Assembly (NCBI GenBank): GCA_030685065.1
Contig: JAUXQH010000127.1
Location: 1-52,793 of the forward strand
Length of the DNA: 52,793 nucleotides
Direction: 5' to 3'
Origin: Pseudomonadota bacterium
GTDB taxonomy: Bacteria; Myxococcota_A; UBA796; SXON01
Made by a program: the position numbers and the translations under genes. Under the pieces are notes generated by a model that did no database searches, was not told the origin of the DNA, and saw only the letters and a program-made list of their open reading frames with translations. Shown here piece after piece: positions 8,703 through 17,809 of the stretch (its first letter is position 1; every line of letters starts with the position of its first letter).

Positions 8703-8899
8703 GGTAGCCTCGGAGCGCGGTGCGTTTGTTGTCGGGTCGCCGGCCGTCGTTCGGACCGGTGCCATGTAGCGCGGCGCGGACACGGCGGGGAGAGCGCCGC
8801 TACGGGGATCGCGGGCACGACGTTGCCTCGCGCAACGCGCGCGCGCCTTGCCCTCCGCATACCCGACCCTTAGAGACGTCTGGCAAAACACCCGGACAA

Positions 8900-10426
8900 A
8901 TGACTAGCAATGGCTCTCCCGGGAGGAACGGAACGACCCTGGGCCAGGCACGACGCCTGGTGCTCGTCGTGCTCGCCTTGGCCGCCACCCTCGTAGGCGC
9001 GACGCTGCCCCGCGCGGAGTGGACCAACATCCCCGTGCACGCGGTGGCCGAGTCCGCCGGCGGCGTGGTCATCGTGCTGTTGGGGGTGCTGCTGCTGCTC
9101 GCGCCCGCGCGGCCGGGCGGGTCTCCCCACCGCGGGCTCGCGCCCGGGCTCGTCGCGATGGGCTGCCTCGACCTGTTCCACGCCGCGACCCCTCCGGGCG
9201 AAACCTTCGTGTGGCTGCGCGCCACGAGCACGTTCCTGGGCGGGACGCTCCTCACGCTGGCCTGGTTGCCGGCGGGAGAACGCCACCTCCGGCTCCTCAC
9301 CTGGTCGGCCGCGAGCCTCGCGATCGCGATCGGGGTGGCCTCGATCACCCTCCCTGACCTGGCCCCGAGGATGCTCGCGGATCGGGGCTTCGCGCCCACC
9401 GCGATCGGCCTCAACGTCCTCGGTGCCGTCGGCTTCTTCGCCGCCGCCGCCGCGGTCTGGCTGCCCCGCCAGGGCCGTGAGCAACACACCGTGCTGGGTA
9501 CGATGTGCCTCTTGTTCGGCTTCGGGTCCATCCTGTTCCCGTGGTCGTCGTTGTGGGACCTGCGGTGGTGGTACTGGCACGGGATCCGGCTGGGCGCCGG
9601 CGTGCTCGCCCTCGTCTACGTCCTGGGCGTCTACCGCCGCGCCCACGACGACCTGGAACGCGAGGTCGAGCGCCGCACGACCGAGCTCCGGATCGCCGTG
9701 CGCGATCTGGAGACCTTCAGCTACTCCGTCTCCCACGACCTCCGCGCGCCGCTGCGGGTGATCAACGGGTTCTCCTCGATGGTGCTCGAGCAGGAGGGCC
9801 TCGCGACGGAGGGGCGCGCCTATGTGCAGCGCGTGCTGTCCGCGTCGAGCCGCATGTCGAACATCATCGAGGATCTGCTGAACCTCGCGCGCGTGTCGCG
9901 CCAGGAGGTCGCGCCGGAGCGTGTCGACCTCTCCACCCTCGCCCGCGACGTGGCCGCCGGGCTCGCGGCGCGGGAATCTCAGCACGGCGTCGAGCTCGAG
10001 GTGGCCGAGGGGCTCCTCGTCGAGGGAGATCCCGGGCTCCTGCGCGTCCTCCTCGAGAACGTGCTGGGCAACGCGTGGAAGTTCACCTCTCGGACGCTCT
10101 CCCCGCGCGTGGAGGTCGGCCGTACCGTGCGGGACCACGTCGAGACGTTCTACGTCCGCGACAACGGTGCCGGCTTCGACCCCGCCTACGTGGGCCGTCT
10201 GTTCACTCCCTTCGAGCGCCTCCATGCCCAGGAGGACTTTCCGGGCACGGGGGTCGGGCTCGCGACGGTGCGGCGCATCGTGGAGCGCCACGGGGGACGC
10301 GCGTGGATCGAGGGCGCCGTCGGCCAGGGCGCGACGGTCTGGTTCACGCTCCCGGGAGGGGGGAAGGTGCGGCGGCCGGCGCCTGGCAAATGGCTCGATG
10401 GCAACGACGCGCAGCCCGGCCGCTGA
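8900..10426 (+). CDS. Membrane sensor histidine kinase with MASE-like sensor
   Basis: 508 residues. Residues about 19-245 hold seven or eight hydrophobic segments with MGCLDLFHA, the arrangement of a MASE-type integral-membrane sensor. A short coiled coil (about 248-272) leads to the HisKA domain with ETFSYSVSHDLRAPLRVI, where His279 is the phosphorylation site. The ATPase domain shows the N box (ENVLGNAWKF), G1 (DNGAGFD), F box (FTPFERLH) and G2 (GTGVGLATVRRI). There is no receiver domain and no response regulator gene beside it, so its partner is elsewhere. The start is uncertain because no ribosome-binding site is seen. Bases 8703-8899 between it and the divergent START-like gene show no recognisable site. 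Confidence 0.85.
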   Translation: MTSNGSPGRNGTTLGQARRLVLVVLALAATLVGATLPRAEWTNIPVHAVAESAGGVVIVLLGVLLLLAPARPGGSPHRGLAPGLVAMGCLDLFHAATPPGETFVWLRATSTFLGGTLLTLAWLPAGERHLRLLTWSAASLAIAIGVASITLPDLAPRMLADRGFAPTAIGLNVLGAVGFFAAAAAVWLPRQGREQHTVLGTMCLLFGFGSILFPWSSLWDLRWWYWHGIRLGAGVLALVYVLGVYRRAHDDLEREVERRTTELRIAVRDLETFSYSVSHDLRAPLRVINGFSSMVLEQEGLATEGRAYVQRVLSASSRMSNIIEDLLNLARVSRQEVAPERVDLSTLARDVAAGLAARESQHGVELEVAEGLLVEGDPGLLRVLLENVLGNAWKFTSRTLSPRVEVGRTVRDHVETFYVRDNGAGFDPAYVGRLFTPFERLHAQEDFPGTGVGLATVRRIVERHGGRAWIEGAVGQGATVWFTLPGGGKVRRPAPGKWLDGNDAQPGR

Positions 10427-10432
10427 TTGGGG

Positions 10433-10443
10433 TAGGCTGCGCC
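10433..10443 (+). promoter_or_regulatory. TAGGCT -10-like element, leaderless start of the MopE-like gene
   Basis: TAGGCT (10433-10438) is followed by five bases and ATG 10444. There is no Shine-Dalgarno between the hexamer and the start, which predicts a leaderless transcript. It lies just after the stop of the histidine kinase gene. Confidence 0.45.
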
Positions 10444-12102
10444 ATGCTCCTCTCGGTGCTGTTCGCCTGTGCCGGGCCCGCTGACGAGGCGGACACCGGC
10501 GCCCCGACCTACACGGCCGAGGTCTGCAACGAACGAGATGACGATGGCGACGGCCTCATCGACGAGGCGGTGCTGCTCTCCGGATACCTCGACCGGGACG
10601 GCGATGGCGCGGGCGCGGAGGACAGCGAGTGGCAGGGCTGCGAGCCGCCGGTGGGCGCGGTGACCGTCGGCGGTGACTGTGACGACGCGGACCCGGCCGT
10701 TCACCCGGACGCAATCGAGTCGTGCGTGACCGAGTACGACGACGATTGTGATGGCGTCGCCAATCCGGTCGGCGCGGACGGCTGCGTCGAGGTGTGGGCG
10801 GACGCGGACGGCGACGGCCTCGGTGGCGGCCGTTCGACGTGCGTGTGTGACCCGGGTGACCTGCCCCGCACCGGCGAGGACTGCGATCCGAACGATGGCG
10901 ATCGCCGCCTGGACTGCACGGAGGGCGCGGTGGCGCTCCTCGCGGGAGCGCGTCTGCTCGACGACGATGTGGACGTGGCGTGGACCCTCCTCGGCGCCGC
11001 CGACGTGGACGACGCCCCGGGCGACGAGCTGATCCTGACGGCCACCACGGGCGGGTTGGCCGTCCTGACGCTGCCGGACGCGGTGGACAACCTCTACAGT
11101 GAAGCCCTGATCGGCACCCTCGCGCTCACGGACCATTCGTTCCGCGTCCTCGGGCCCCGCGACGAGGGCCGCCTCGCCGAGGCGACCTACGAAGTGTTCG
11201 TCGACCCCGAGGATCCCAGCTCGGAGTTCTTCACCGTCGTCCCCACCCTGCGGGGGTTCGAGCGCCCCCTCGGGGCCGGGCCCTCCTTCGCCTGGGAGCT
11301 CGATCCCCTCGGCACCTCGTCCCTCGCGGAGTCGCTGTTCCACGCCGACCTCGACGCCGACGGCCGCTCGGAGACCTGGTACGCGTCCGGCACGATCGCC
11401 GCGTATGTCGGCGAAGCCGCGCTCTGGCGCGCGGACGAAACCGGCGCGACGGAGGTGCTGCGCAGGGGCGGGGCCGGGGTCCTGCACCACGTCGCTCCCC
11501 TCGGAGATACGGATGGGGACGGGGTGAGCGACCTCGGCATCCTCAACGTGGGTGACGACGACTCCGGGGTGTCCGTCTACGCCGGCCCGATCCGTGACGC
11601 CCTGCCCCCGGCCTCCGCGGCCATCGTGACCGAGCCGCTGCTCGACATCGTCGCGCTCGGGGACATCGACAACGACGGCTACGACGACATCGCCCTGCGC
11701 GGCGAGCGCATCCACGTGCTGAGCGGGCCCCTGGTGTCCGGCACGGCCGCCGAGCTCGCGACCACGCGCATCGGCCCCGAGAGCGACGAGCTCGACGAGA
11801 GCGCCCTGTTCGTCACCGCGGGCGACGTGGGAGACGACGGCACGCGCGACCTCGTCGTCACCGATACCTATTGGCCGAGCCGCTTCGGTGCGGAGGCCCT
11901 GCGCGGGGCCCTGTACGTCTTCCACGGGCTCCCCACCGGCGTCGTGGACGCGCGCGCCGCGGACACCCGCATCTACGGCACCGACTACGGCGCGCTCGGC
12001 GCCTACCCCACCGTGCTCGATGACGGCCGCCTGCTGGTCGGCGCGCACCTCGAGGACCACGCGGACGGACGGGGCGTGTTCTGGGTGATCGCGGGCCTCT
12101 GA
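10444..12102 (+). CDS. Lipoprotein with MopE-type metal-binding motifs and FG-GAP-like repeats
   Basis: 552 residues. The signal is MLLSVLFAC with lipidation at Cys9. Residues about 25-165 contain the Cys/Asp-rich motif known from MopE (putative metal binding): CNERDDDGDGLIDE, GGDCDDADPAVHPDA, ESCVTEYDDDCDGV, GEDCDPNDGD. From about 165 the protein turns into repeated Asp/Gly calcium-loop segments of the FG-GAP/integrin-alpha kind (DLDADGRSETW, GDTDGDGVSDLG, GDIDNDGYDDIAL, GDVGDDGTRDLVV), suggesting a beta-propeller. It is likely a surface lipoprotein binding calcium or copper. The reading frame stays open upstream to 9505 but overlaps the kinase gene; the true start is fixed by the lipobox. 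Confidence 0.85.
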   Translation: MLLSVLFACAGPADEADTGAPTYTAEVCNERDDDGDGLIDEAVLLSGYLDRDGDGAGAEDSEWQGCEPPVGAVTVGGDCDDADPAVHPDAIESCVTEYDDDCDGVANPVGADGCVEVWADADGDGLGGGRSTCVCDPGDLPRTGEDCDPNDGDRRLDCTEGAVALLAGARLLDDDVDVAWTLLGAADVDDAPGDELILTATTGGLAVLTLPDAVDNLYSEALIGTLALTDHSFRVLGPRDEGRLAEATYEVFVDPEDPSSEFFTVVPTLRGFERPLGAGPSFAWELDPLGTSSLAESLFHADLDADGRSETWYASGTIAAYVGEAALWRADETGATEVLRRGGAGVLHHVAPLGDTDGDGVSDLGILNVGDDDSGVSVYAGPIRDALPPASAAIVTEPLLDIVALGDIDNDGYDDIALRGERIHVLSGPLVSGTAAELATTRIGPESDELDESALFVTAGDVGDDGTRDLVVTDTYWPSRFGAEALRGALYVFHGLPTGVVDARAADTRIYGTDYGALGAYPTVLDDGRLLVGAHLEDHADGRGVFWVIAGL

Positions 12103-12118
12103 CCGTCCGGCGCTGGTC

Positions 12119-12130
12119 TATGATCGCGCC
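12119..12130 (+). promoter_or_regulatory. TATGAT -10-like element, leaderless start of the GH31 gene
   Basis: TATGAT (12119-12124) lies exactly six bases before ATG 12131, with no ribosome-binding site between. It is one of the closest matches to TATAAT in the window. No -35 hexamer is evident 16-18 bases upstream. Confidence 0.5.
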
Positions 12131-14470
12131 ATGCTCCTCCTCGCCCTCTTCGCGTGCACCGACGACAAGCCCGCCGACTCCGCCCCGCCGCTCGACGGCC
12201 CCGTCTACACCGATCCGGACGGCAACGTGCTCACCGTGGCGCCCGACGGTACGCTCCAATTCGGCGGTCGGTTGGTCACCGTGGCGCTGGGCGTGGTCGC
12301 CACCCCAGACGACACCTTCAATTACGACCCCATCAACATCATCGAGGGCAACGACCCGACCGGCTTCCACTGGCGGGCGGCCACGTCGGCCACCTGGGGC
12401 GGCGAGGCCTGGGACGTCACGTTCGAGGACGGGTGGACGGGCACGTTGGCCATCGATGACACGGGTCCGGGGGCGCGGATCACGGTCACGCCCCTCGGGG
12501 AGACGTGGGCGCCCTACGTGCGGGTCACGGTCGCGGTCACCGGCGACGAGGCGTTCTACGGGCTCGGCGAGTGGTTCGACGGCGCCGAGCACCGCGGGCA
12601 CGTGCACCCGATGCACATCCGCATCGATACCACGCTGGAGAGCAGCTACAACGAGGCCCACGTGCCCGTGCCGTTCCTGGTGTCGACCGCCGGGTGGGGC
12701 GTGCTCGCGGACAGCACCTGGCCCGGCGCGTTCGACGTGGCGGCCTCCGATCCCGACACCGTGCAGGTGTTGTTCAACCAGCGCGACGGCTTCTCCTTCG
12801 ATCTGTACGGAGCTCCCAAGCCCGCCGAGGTGCTCGCGCGCTATCACCAGCGCACCGGCATGCCCGAGGTGCCGCCGGACTGGGCGTTCGCTCCCCTGCA
12901 GTGGCGGGACGTGAGCACCGCGGCGGACGTGTTGGCGGACGCCACCGCGATCCGGGACAACGGCATCCCCGGCGGGTGTGTGTGGATCGACAACCCGTGG
13001 CAGACCTCCTACAACAGCATGGTGCCCGACGAGGCGGGGCGCTACCCGGATTGGGACGGCATGATCGCGACGTTGGAGGCCAAGGGATTCCGCATGCTCA
13101 CGTGGACCACGCCGTACGTGGAGGAGGCCGAGCCCGAGTACGGCACCTACCTGGACAACGGTTGGTTCGTCGACATCGCCATCGAGTTCAACCAATTCGG
13201 GCCCTTGGTCGACCTGACCAACCCCGCCGCCGCCGCCGCGTGGTCGGATCGCATCGAATCGGCGCGAGCGCGCGGTGTCTCGGGGTGGAAGCTCGACTAC
13301 GGCGAGGACGTGCAGCTCGGGTTCGGCGTGGGTCAGCTCAACGCCGACTTCGCGAACGGGGAGGACGAGCGGACGATGCACCACGATTTCGTCCGGTACT
13401 ACCACCAGGTGTACGCCGGCGACGACGGGGACGCGTTCCTGCTCGGCCGCGCGGGCGTGCGCGGGGGCCACACGATCACGGACGCCATCTGGCCGGGTGA
13501 CCTCGACAGTGACTTCCGCCTGTTCGGGGACGACGGGCATGTGGGCGGGCTCCCCGCGGCGATGCGCGGCGGCACCAGCCTCGCGGCGAGCGGCTATCCG
13601 TTCTACGCCTCGGACACCGGCGGCTATCGCCACGACCGCCCCACAGAAGAGGTGTTCCTGCGGTGGACCGAGTACGCCGCCCTCCTCCCCATCTTCCAAT
13701 ACGGCGGCAGCGGCTTGGATCACAACCCCTGGAACTTCGAGCCGGAGGGAGCATCGGTGTTCACCTCGGGCACCCTCGATGCGTTTCGGCGCTACGCGGT
13801 GCTCCACACGCGCCTGTTCCCGTACTGGAAGGGCCTCGCCGAGCGGGTGGAGACCACCGGCCTCCCCATCGTGATGGCGCGCGGGTTTGCCTACCCCGAG
13901 GACGGGTTGCACCCCGAAGACGTGTTCCTGGTGGGCGACGATGTGCTGGTGGCCGTGGTCGCGGAGGCGGGCGCCACGTCGAAGGAAGTGGTCCTGCCCG
14001 CCGGCGGTTGGGTGCATTGGTGGACGGGCGAGCGGTACACGGGCACCGCCACGGTACCTGCCCCGATCGGCGAGGGGCCCCTGTTCCAGCGCGAGGGGAG
14101 CGCCATCCCGCTGCTCCGGCCGGAGATCATGACGCTCGCGACGACGGACGGCACGGTCGAGAGCTGGGCGGACGAGCCCGGCCGCCTCCACGCGCGCATC
14201 GTGCCGGCGGTGGACGGCGGCGCGGGGTTCACCCTCGGGACCGGGGAGGCCCTCACCTGGAACACCGACGGCGCCGACCTCGTCGCGGGCTCGACCTACG
14301 ACGGCTGGGACCTCGAGGTGTGGGCCGAGGGCGGCATCACCGGGGCGACCGCGGACGGCGTGGCGCTGCCCGAGGGAGAGGCCGGGTGTGTCGAGTGTTG
14401 GATCGGGGGGGATCCGTGGGTGCACGTGGTGGTCGAGAGCGCGGCCGCCGTCACGGTGACCCGACCCTAG
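12131..14470 (+). CDS. Glycoside hydrolase family 31 lipoprotein (alpha-glucosidase/alpha-xylosidase type)
   Basis: 779 residues with a lipoprotein start MLLLALFACTDD. After an N-terminal galactose-mutarotase-like beta domain (EAFYGLGEWFD at about 137-147) comes the (beta/alpha)8 barrel. The nucleophile is D389 in GWKLDYGED, similar to the YicI-type K-x-D-F-G-E. The acid/base is D457 in AIWPGD. C-terminal beta domains follow (GGWVHWWTGERY). The family hydrolyses terminal alpha-glycosides with retention. Membrane anchoring suggests it trims oligosaccharides outside the inner membrane. Its TAG stop shares the CTAG palindrome with the stop of the convergent DUF938 gene. Confidence 0.9.
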   Translation: MLLLALFACTDDKPADSAPPLDGPVYTDPDGNVLTVAPDGTLQFGGRLVTVALGVVATPDDTFNYDPINIIEGNDPTGFHWRAATSATWGGEAWDVTFEDGWTGTLAIDDTGPGARITVTPLGETWAPYVRVTVAVTGDEAFYGLGEWFDGAEHRGHVHPMHIRIDTTLESSYNEAHVPVPFLVSTAGWGVLADSTWPGAFDVAASDPDTVQVLFNQRDGFSFDLYGAPKPAEVLARYHQRTGMPEVPPDWAFAPLQWRDVSTAADVLADATAIRDNGIPGGCVWIDNPWQTSYNSMVPDEAGRYPDWDGMIATLEAKGFRMLTWTTPYVEEAEPEYGTYLDNGWFVDIAIEFNQFGPLVDLTNPAAAAAWSDRIESARARGVSGWKLDYGEDVQLGFGVGQLNADFANGEDERTMHHDFVRYYHQVYAGDDGDAFLLGRAGVRGGHTITDAIWPGDLDSDFRLFGDDGHVGGLPAAMRGGTSLAASGYPFYASDTGGYRHDRPTEEVFLRWTEYAALLPIFQYGGSGLDHNPWNFEPEGASVFTSGTLDAFRRYAVLHTRLFPYWKGLAERVETTGLPIVMARGFAYPEDGLHPEDVFLVGDDVLVAVVAEAGATSKEVVLPAGGWVHWWTGERYTGTATVPAPIGEGPLFQREGSAIPLLRPEIMTLATTDGTVESWADEPGRLHARIVPAVDGGAGFTLGTGEALTWNTDGADLVAGSTYDGWDLEVWAEGGITGATADGVALPEGEAGCVECWIGGDPWVHVVVESAAAVTVTRP

Positions 14471-15066
14471 CCGGTGAAGAGGACCGCCAGGTTGTTGGCC
14501 GGCATCTGCACGATCTCGAGGATGTCGAAGCCGTTGTGCATCGCCACCGCCAGGACCGCCTCGAGGTCGCGCACGCCCCAGCGGGGGTCCTGGGCGCGCA
14601 ACCATTGGTCGAACGCCTCGTTGCTCGGCGCGGTGTGGGCGTTTCCGCGGCGGAAGGGGCCGTAGAGGGCCAACACACGCGGGGACAGCTCCGCGGCGCC
14701 CGCGAACAGCGCCTCGGTGGCCTCCCAGGGCGCGATGTGGATCAGGTTGACGGCGAGCACCACGTCCGCGGCTTCGACCGGCCAGGGGCGCTCGAAGACG
14801 TCGAGCGCGAGGGCGGGCGCGACCTTTGCGGCCGCGTCCGGCGTGACGGCCACCCAGGCGTCGATGGAGGCGCGGGCCCCCGGGTCCGCGTCGGTGGGCT
14901 GCCACCGGGCCACGGGGAGGTGCGTGGCGAAGTACACGGCGTGCTCGCCGGTGCCGCTGGCGATCTCGAGCACGCCGTCGCCGGGGCGGACGTGGCGGGC
15001 GAGCACGGCCAGGAGGGGCTCACGGTTGCGCTCGGTGGCGGGTGCGAAGCGGCGGGCGTCGGGCAT
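14467..15066 (-). CDS. DUF938 family, class I SAM methyltransferase-like protein
   Basis: 199 residues. It begins RRFAPATERNREPLLAVL and has the SAM-binding glycine loop VLEIASGTGEHAVYFA, then LYGPFRR and SNEAFDQWL, which are features of the DUF938 family. These proteins look like methyltransferases but have no firmly assigned substrate. The start at 15066 gives the family's normal N-terminus; the open frame extends to 15288 but reads as noise. A TAGAGG sequence lies five bases before the ATG. The 3' end overlaps the GH31 stop by three bases. Confidence 0.82.
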   Translation of the reverse strand: MPDARRFAPATERNREPLLAVLARHVRPGDGVLEIASGTGEHAVYFATHLPVARWQPTDADPGARASIDAWVAVTPDAAAKVAPALALDVFERPWPVEAADVVLAVNLIHIAPWEATEALFAGAAELSPRVLALYGPFRRGNAHTAPSNEAFDQWLRAQDPRWGVRDLEAVLAVAMHNGFDILEIVQMPANNLAVLFTG

Positions 15067-15149
15067 GGGGGCCTCTATTCCGCGGGAGGGCGGCACCCAC
15101 CCCGTCCTCACCCCGGCAGCGGCCCCCACGCGGTTAGATCCGCGCGGCC

Positions 15150-16325
15150 ATGCTCGTCGCCCTCGTCCTCGCCTGCCACATGCCCGCGGCCGTGCCCGCC
15201 CCGGCGACACAGGGCGAGCCCATCGCCACCGTGGCGGCGCCCGCGCCCGAGCCGCCCCCGCCGGAGCCACCCAAGCCGCCGCCCCCACCCCCCCGGGTAC
15301 GGATGCTCGCCGCGGGCGACATCATCCCGCACCCGTCCGTGCTCGGCTCCGCGGAGACCCACGGTTGGGACAGCCTGTTCACCGAGGTGAAAGAAGTGGT
15401 CGGGGCGGCCGACCTCGCGATCGTCAACCTCGAGACCCCGCTGGCGTCCGCCCTGGATGGCAACACCGCGGAGAAGGTGTTCTACGCGCCGGTCGCGCTG
15501 GCGGAGGCGGTGCGTGACGCGGGCTTCGACGCGGTGTCCATCGCCAACAACCACGTGTGGGATCAAGGCCGCGCGGGCCTCGTGGAGACCGTCGGCCACC
15601 TCGACGCGGTGGGCCTCGCGTGGGCAGGCGCCGGACGCACGTGCGCCGAGGCGGAGGCGTATCGGATCTTCGAGCGCAACGGCCTCACGATCGGGTGGGT
15701 CGCCGCGAGCCGGGTGCACAACCTGTACCTGAACGGTGAGCCCGCGGACCCGTGCGTGTTCAAGTTCGATCCCGCTCGTGTCATCGCGGTCGGTCAGGCC
15801 GCGCGGGCCGCCGGGGCCGAGCTGGTCGTGCTGTCGGTGCATTGGGGGCAGGAATACGAGGCGGAGCCGCGCTCGTGGGAGCGCAACTACGCGAAGATGC
15901 TCGTGGCCGGCGGCTTCGACGTGATCCTCGGCCATCACCCCCACGTGCTCCAGCCCATCGAGTGGGTGGAGCACGGCGGGCGGCGCGGGCTCGTGGCCTA
16001 CAGCCTGGGGAACTTCCTGTCGGGCCAATCGTGGGCGTACTCGAGCCCGGAGCGGGGCCTGCGTCGGGACGGAGGCCTGCTCGAGCTGGTGATGGAAAGG
16101 GTGGACGGGGTGGCGGCCGTCACCTCGGCGAAGCTGCTCCCGACGTGGACGGAGCACGGCGCCGTCGCGTGCGCGGGGCGTCCGGCGCGGGTGCGCGCGA
16201 TCCTGCTCGGGCCGTCCGTCGTGGCGGCGGAGGCCGACCCGGCGACCCAGGTGTGCGCCGCGCACTATCGGCAGCGGATCGCGGCGGTGCGGGACGCGGT
16301 GGGGCGGCCTTTCTCGGCGGAGTAG
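15150..16325 (+). CDS. CapA-like (PGA capsule synthesis type) lipoprotein
   Basis: 391 residues. MLVALVLAC is the lipoprotein signal with Cys9. A proline-rich tether (residues about 30-48) follows, then a CapA/PgsA metallophosphatase-like domain with its full motif set: AAGDIIPH, NLETPL, SIANNHVWDQG, SVHWGQEY, GHHPHVLQ and SLGNFL. CapA proteins are linked to poly-gamma-glutamate or capsule assembly and export, although many homologues have no proven role. The His/Asn/Asp positions suggest metal binding. The placement just before the SGNH/MBOAT genes fits an envelope-polymer function. GGTTAGATCCGCG precedes the start. Confidence 0.85.
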   Translation: MLVALVLACHMPAAVPAPATQGEPIATVAAPAPEPPPPEPPKPPPPPPRVRMLAAGDIIPHPSVLGSAETHGWDSLFTEVKEVVGAADLAIVNLETPLASALDGNTAEKVFYAPVALAEAVRDAGFDAVSIANNHVWDQGRAGLVETVGHLDAVGLAWAGAGRTCAEAEAYRIFERNGLTIGWVAASRVHNLYLNGEPADPCVFKFDPARVIAVGQAARAAGAELVVLSVHWGQEYEAEPRSWERNYAKMLVAGGFDVILGHHPHVLQPIEWVEHGGRRGLVAYSLGNFLSGQSWAYSSPERGLRRDGGLLELVMERVDGVAAVTSAKLLPTWTEHGAVACAGRPARVRAILLGPSVVAAEADPATQVCAAHYRQRIAAVRDAVGRPFSAE

Positions 16326-16348
16326 CTTCGCTTCCGATTGATGGCCTA

Positions 16349-16381
16349 GGGAGCATTTCTCCCGAACGTTCCTAAGGAACG
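16349..16381. terminator. Two hairpins between convergent capA-like and SGNH genes
   Basis: GGGAG-CATTT-CTCCC (16349-16363) and CGTTCC-TAA-GGAACG (16367-16381) are adjacent perfect hairpins in the 46-bp convergent gap. The second includes the stop codon of the minus-strand gene. They would serve as a bidirectional transcription stop, though long T-runs are absent. Confidence 0.4.
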
Positions 16382-17751
16382 GTGGCGGCCACCAGGGCAT
16401 CTCCCAAGCGCCGACCGATCGCCTCGTATCCCTTGGGCGTCAGGTGCAGGTAGTCGGCTGCCATCAGCGGCGGGCTCGCGAGCCGCCACGCAAACGCGCT
16501 GCCCGGCCCTCCCATGGCGGCTTGCATCGACCACGTGGCGCACCCGAACAGCGGCGCCTGCTCGGCCTGGATCCGGGTCACCCACTCGATGTGCGACCAC
16601 AGGGCATACCGCGTGCCGAGCACCTTCTGTCCTCGATCCGGGGGGGCAACCAACACACACGCGGCGGTCGGCGCCACGCGCCGCAGCTTCCCGAGCATGC
16701 CGCGAAGCTCCTCCCGATAGAGCTCGGGGGACATGTTCGGGCGGGAGGTCTCGTTGGTGCCGTACTCGACGACGACCAGGTCGGCGGGGCGCCGCGTCGC
16801 GAGGGCGGCCATGAGCGGCTCGTTCCAGGTCGACCAGTCATTCGCGGTGCGCCCGCCGATCCCCATGCCGTCGAGCACGATGCCGGGCACGTCGCGCTCG
16901 AAGTTCGCGCCGAACAACCGCACGCTCCCATCCCCCGCGAGGCTCAGGGAGAGCCGGTGGGGGCCGTCGGGCACGCGGAGGACCAGGCCGCCGGGGCCCG
17001 TCGTCACGGCGGCGGTGGCGACCTCGATCGGGGGCTCCGCGTCGATCTGCACCCGCAGGCGGCCGCCGCCGGGCTGGCGGAGGTATAGCAGCTCGATCCG
17101 GGAGGCCGTGCCCTCGATCCAGGCGGTCGCCGCGGGGTCCGCCGACTCGACCGAGATGCCGGCGAGCCCGTAGAGGCCGTCCCCGTGACCATCGCGGGTT
17201 CGTTCGGTCTCGCCGTGCCACGCGCCGGAGGCACAGGCGGCGAGCTCGGAGGAATTCCAGGCGGGCCAGGGCGGCGCCGGGAGGACGAAGCCCCGCCCCG
17301 CGTCACCGAAGCGGCCCTGGAGGACGCGCCGCACGGCGCCCGGGAGGGTCCCCGCGGCGGTCAGCGAGTCTCCCCACATCGCCACGCGGACGTGCCGCGT
17401 GGACGCCCCCGCGAGCACCTCCGCGACATGACGGACCGCGCTCTCCGCGCCCTCCAGCCGCACCATGGGCAGCCGCTCGAGGTCCACCGGGGCGAGGACC
17501 CGCGCGCGCAGTTCGGGCGATACGTCCGCGTTCGCCGCCCCCGGCGCGGTGTCGAGCTGGGGCATGCCGAGGGTGCGGACATCCTCCACCTCGGGCCGCT
17601 CCACGCGGGCCGGCGGCGGCGGGAACGTCGCCTTGGTTTCGCACCGGGCGGCGGGGGGGCCGGCGGCGCCCGGCAGGTCGACCGTCGTGACCCAGGTGGG
17701 CTCCGCGCAGCGCGCCGACCACGAGCCGAGCAGGGCGAGGACCAGGACCAT
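16372..17751 (-). CDS. Secreted SGNH/GDSL-type hydrolase
   Basis: 459 residues. The N-terminus MVLVLALLGSWSARC is a short, uncharged export signal. The SGNH motifs are present: block I AMWGDSLTAAG near residue 142 (Ser nucleophile), block III VVEYGTNETS, and block V DYLHLTPKGYEAIG near the end with the catalytic Asp/His pair. An inserted beta-rich region lies between blocks I and III, as in acetylated-polysaccharide esterases. It is probably a periplasmic or surface esterase acting on O-acylated glycans. AAGGAG precedes ATG 17751, and TATCCT lies 16 bases upstream. The gene is divergent from the large SGNH gene, with 58 bp between the starts, and probably acts in the same process. Confidence 0.83.
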   Translation of the reverse strand: MVLVLALLGSWSARCAEPTWVTTVDLPGAAGPPAARCETKATFPPPPARVERPEVEDVRTLGMPQLDTAPGAANADVSPELRARVLAPVDLERLPMVRLEGAESAVRHVAEVLAGASTRHVRVAMWGDSLTAAGTLPGAVRRVLQGRFGDAGRGFVLPAPPWPAWNSSELAACASGAWHGETERTRDGHGDGLYGLAGISVESADPAATAWIEGTASRIELLYLRQPGGGRLRVQIDAEPPIEVATAAVTTGPGGLVLRVPDGPHRLSLSLAGDGSVRLFGANFERDVPGIVLDGMGIGGRTANDWSTWNEPLMAALATRRPADLVVVEYGTNETSRPNMSPELYREELRGMLGKLRRVAPTAACVLVAPPDRGQKVLGTRYALWSHIEWVTRIQAEQAPLFGCATWSMQAAMGGPGSAFAWRLASPPLMAADYLHLTPKGYEAIGRRLGDALVAATVP

Positions 17752-17798
17752 GCGCGACTCCTTGACCAGGATATCACCGGGCGGCGCGCCCGACGCGG

Positions 17799-17809
17799 TA
17801 GCATGCCGC
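17799..17809 (+). promoter_or_regulatory. TAGCAT -10-like element, leaderless start of SGNH gene 1
   Basis: TAGCAT (17799-17804) is followed by five bases and ATG 17810, with no Shine-Dalgarno. The 58-bp divergent gap also carries TATCCT for the opposite gene, so both promoters are packed into this gap. Confidence 0.45.

Noticed and set aside
9505..10443. Upstream extension of the MopE-like reading frame
   Set aside because: It overlaps the histidine kinase in another frame, with Arg/Pro-rich translation; the lipobox at 10444 sets the real start.
11858..14905. 1015-residue open frame on the minus strand
   Set aside because: Opposite the GH31 and MopE-like genes; Arg/Gly/His-rich translation with no domain. 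It is a product of high third-position GC. Similar long open frames opposite other genes (6142-8493, 17774-20263, 35656-38781) were dropped for the same reason.
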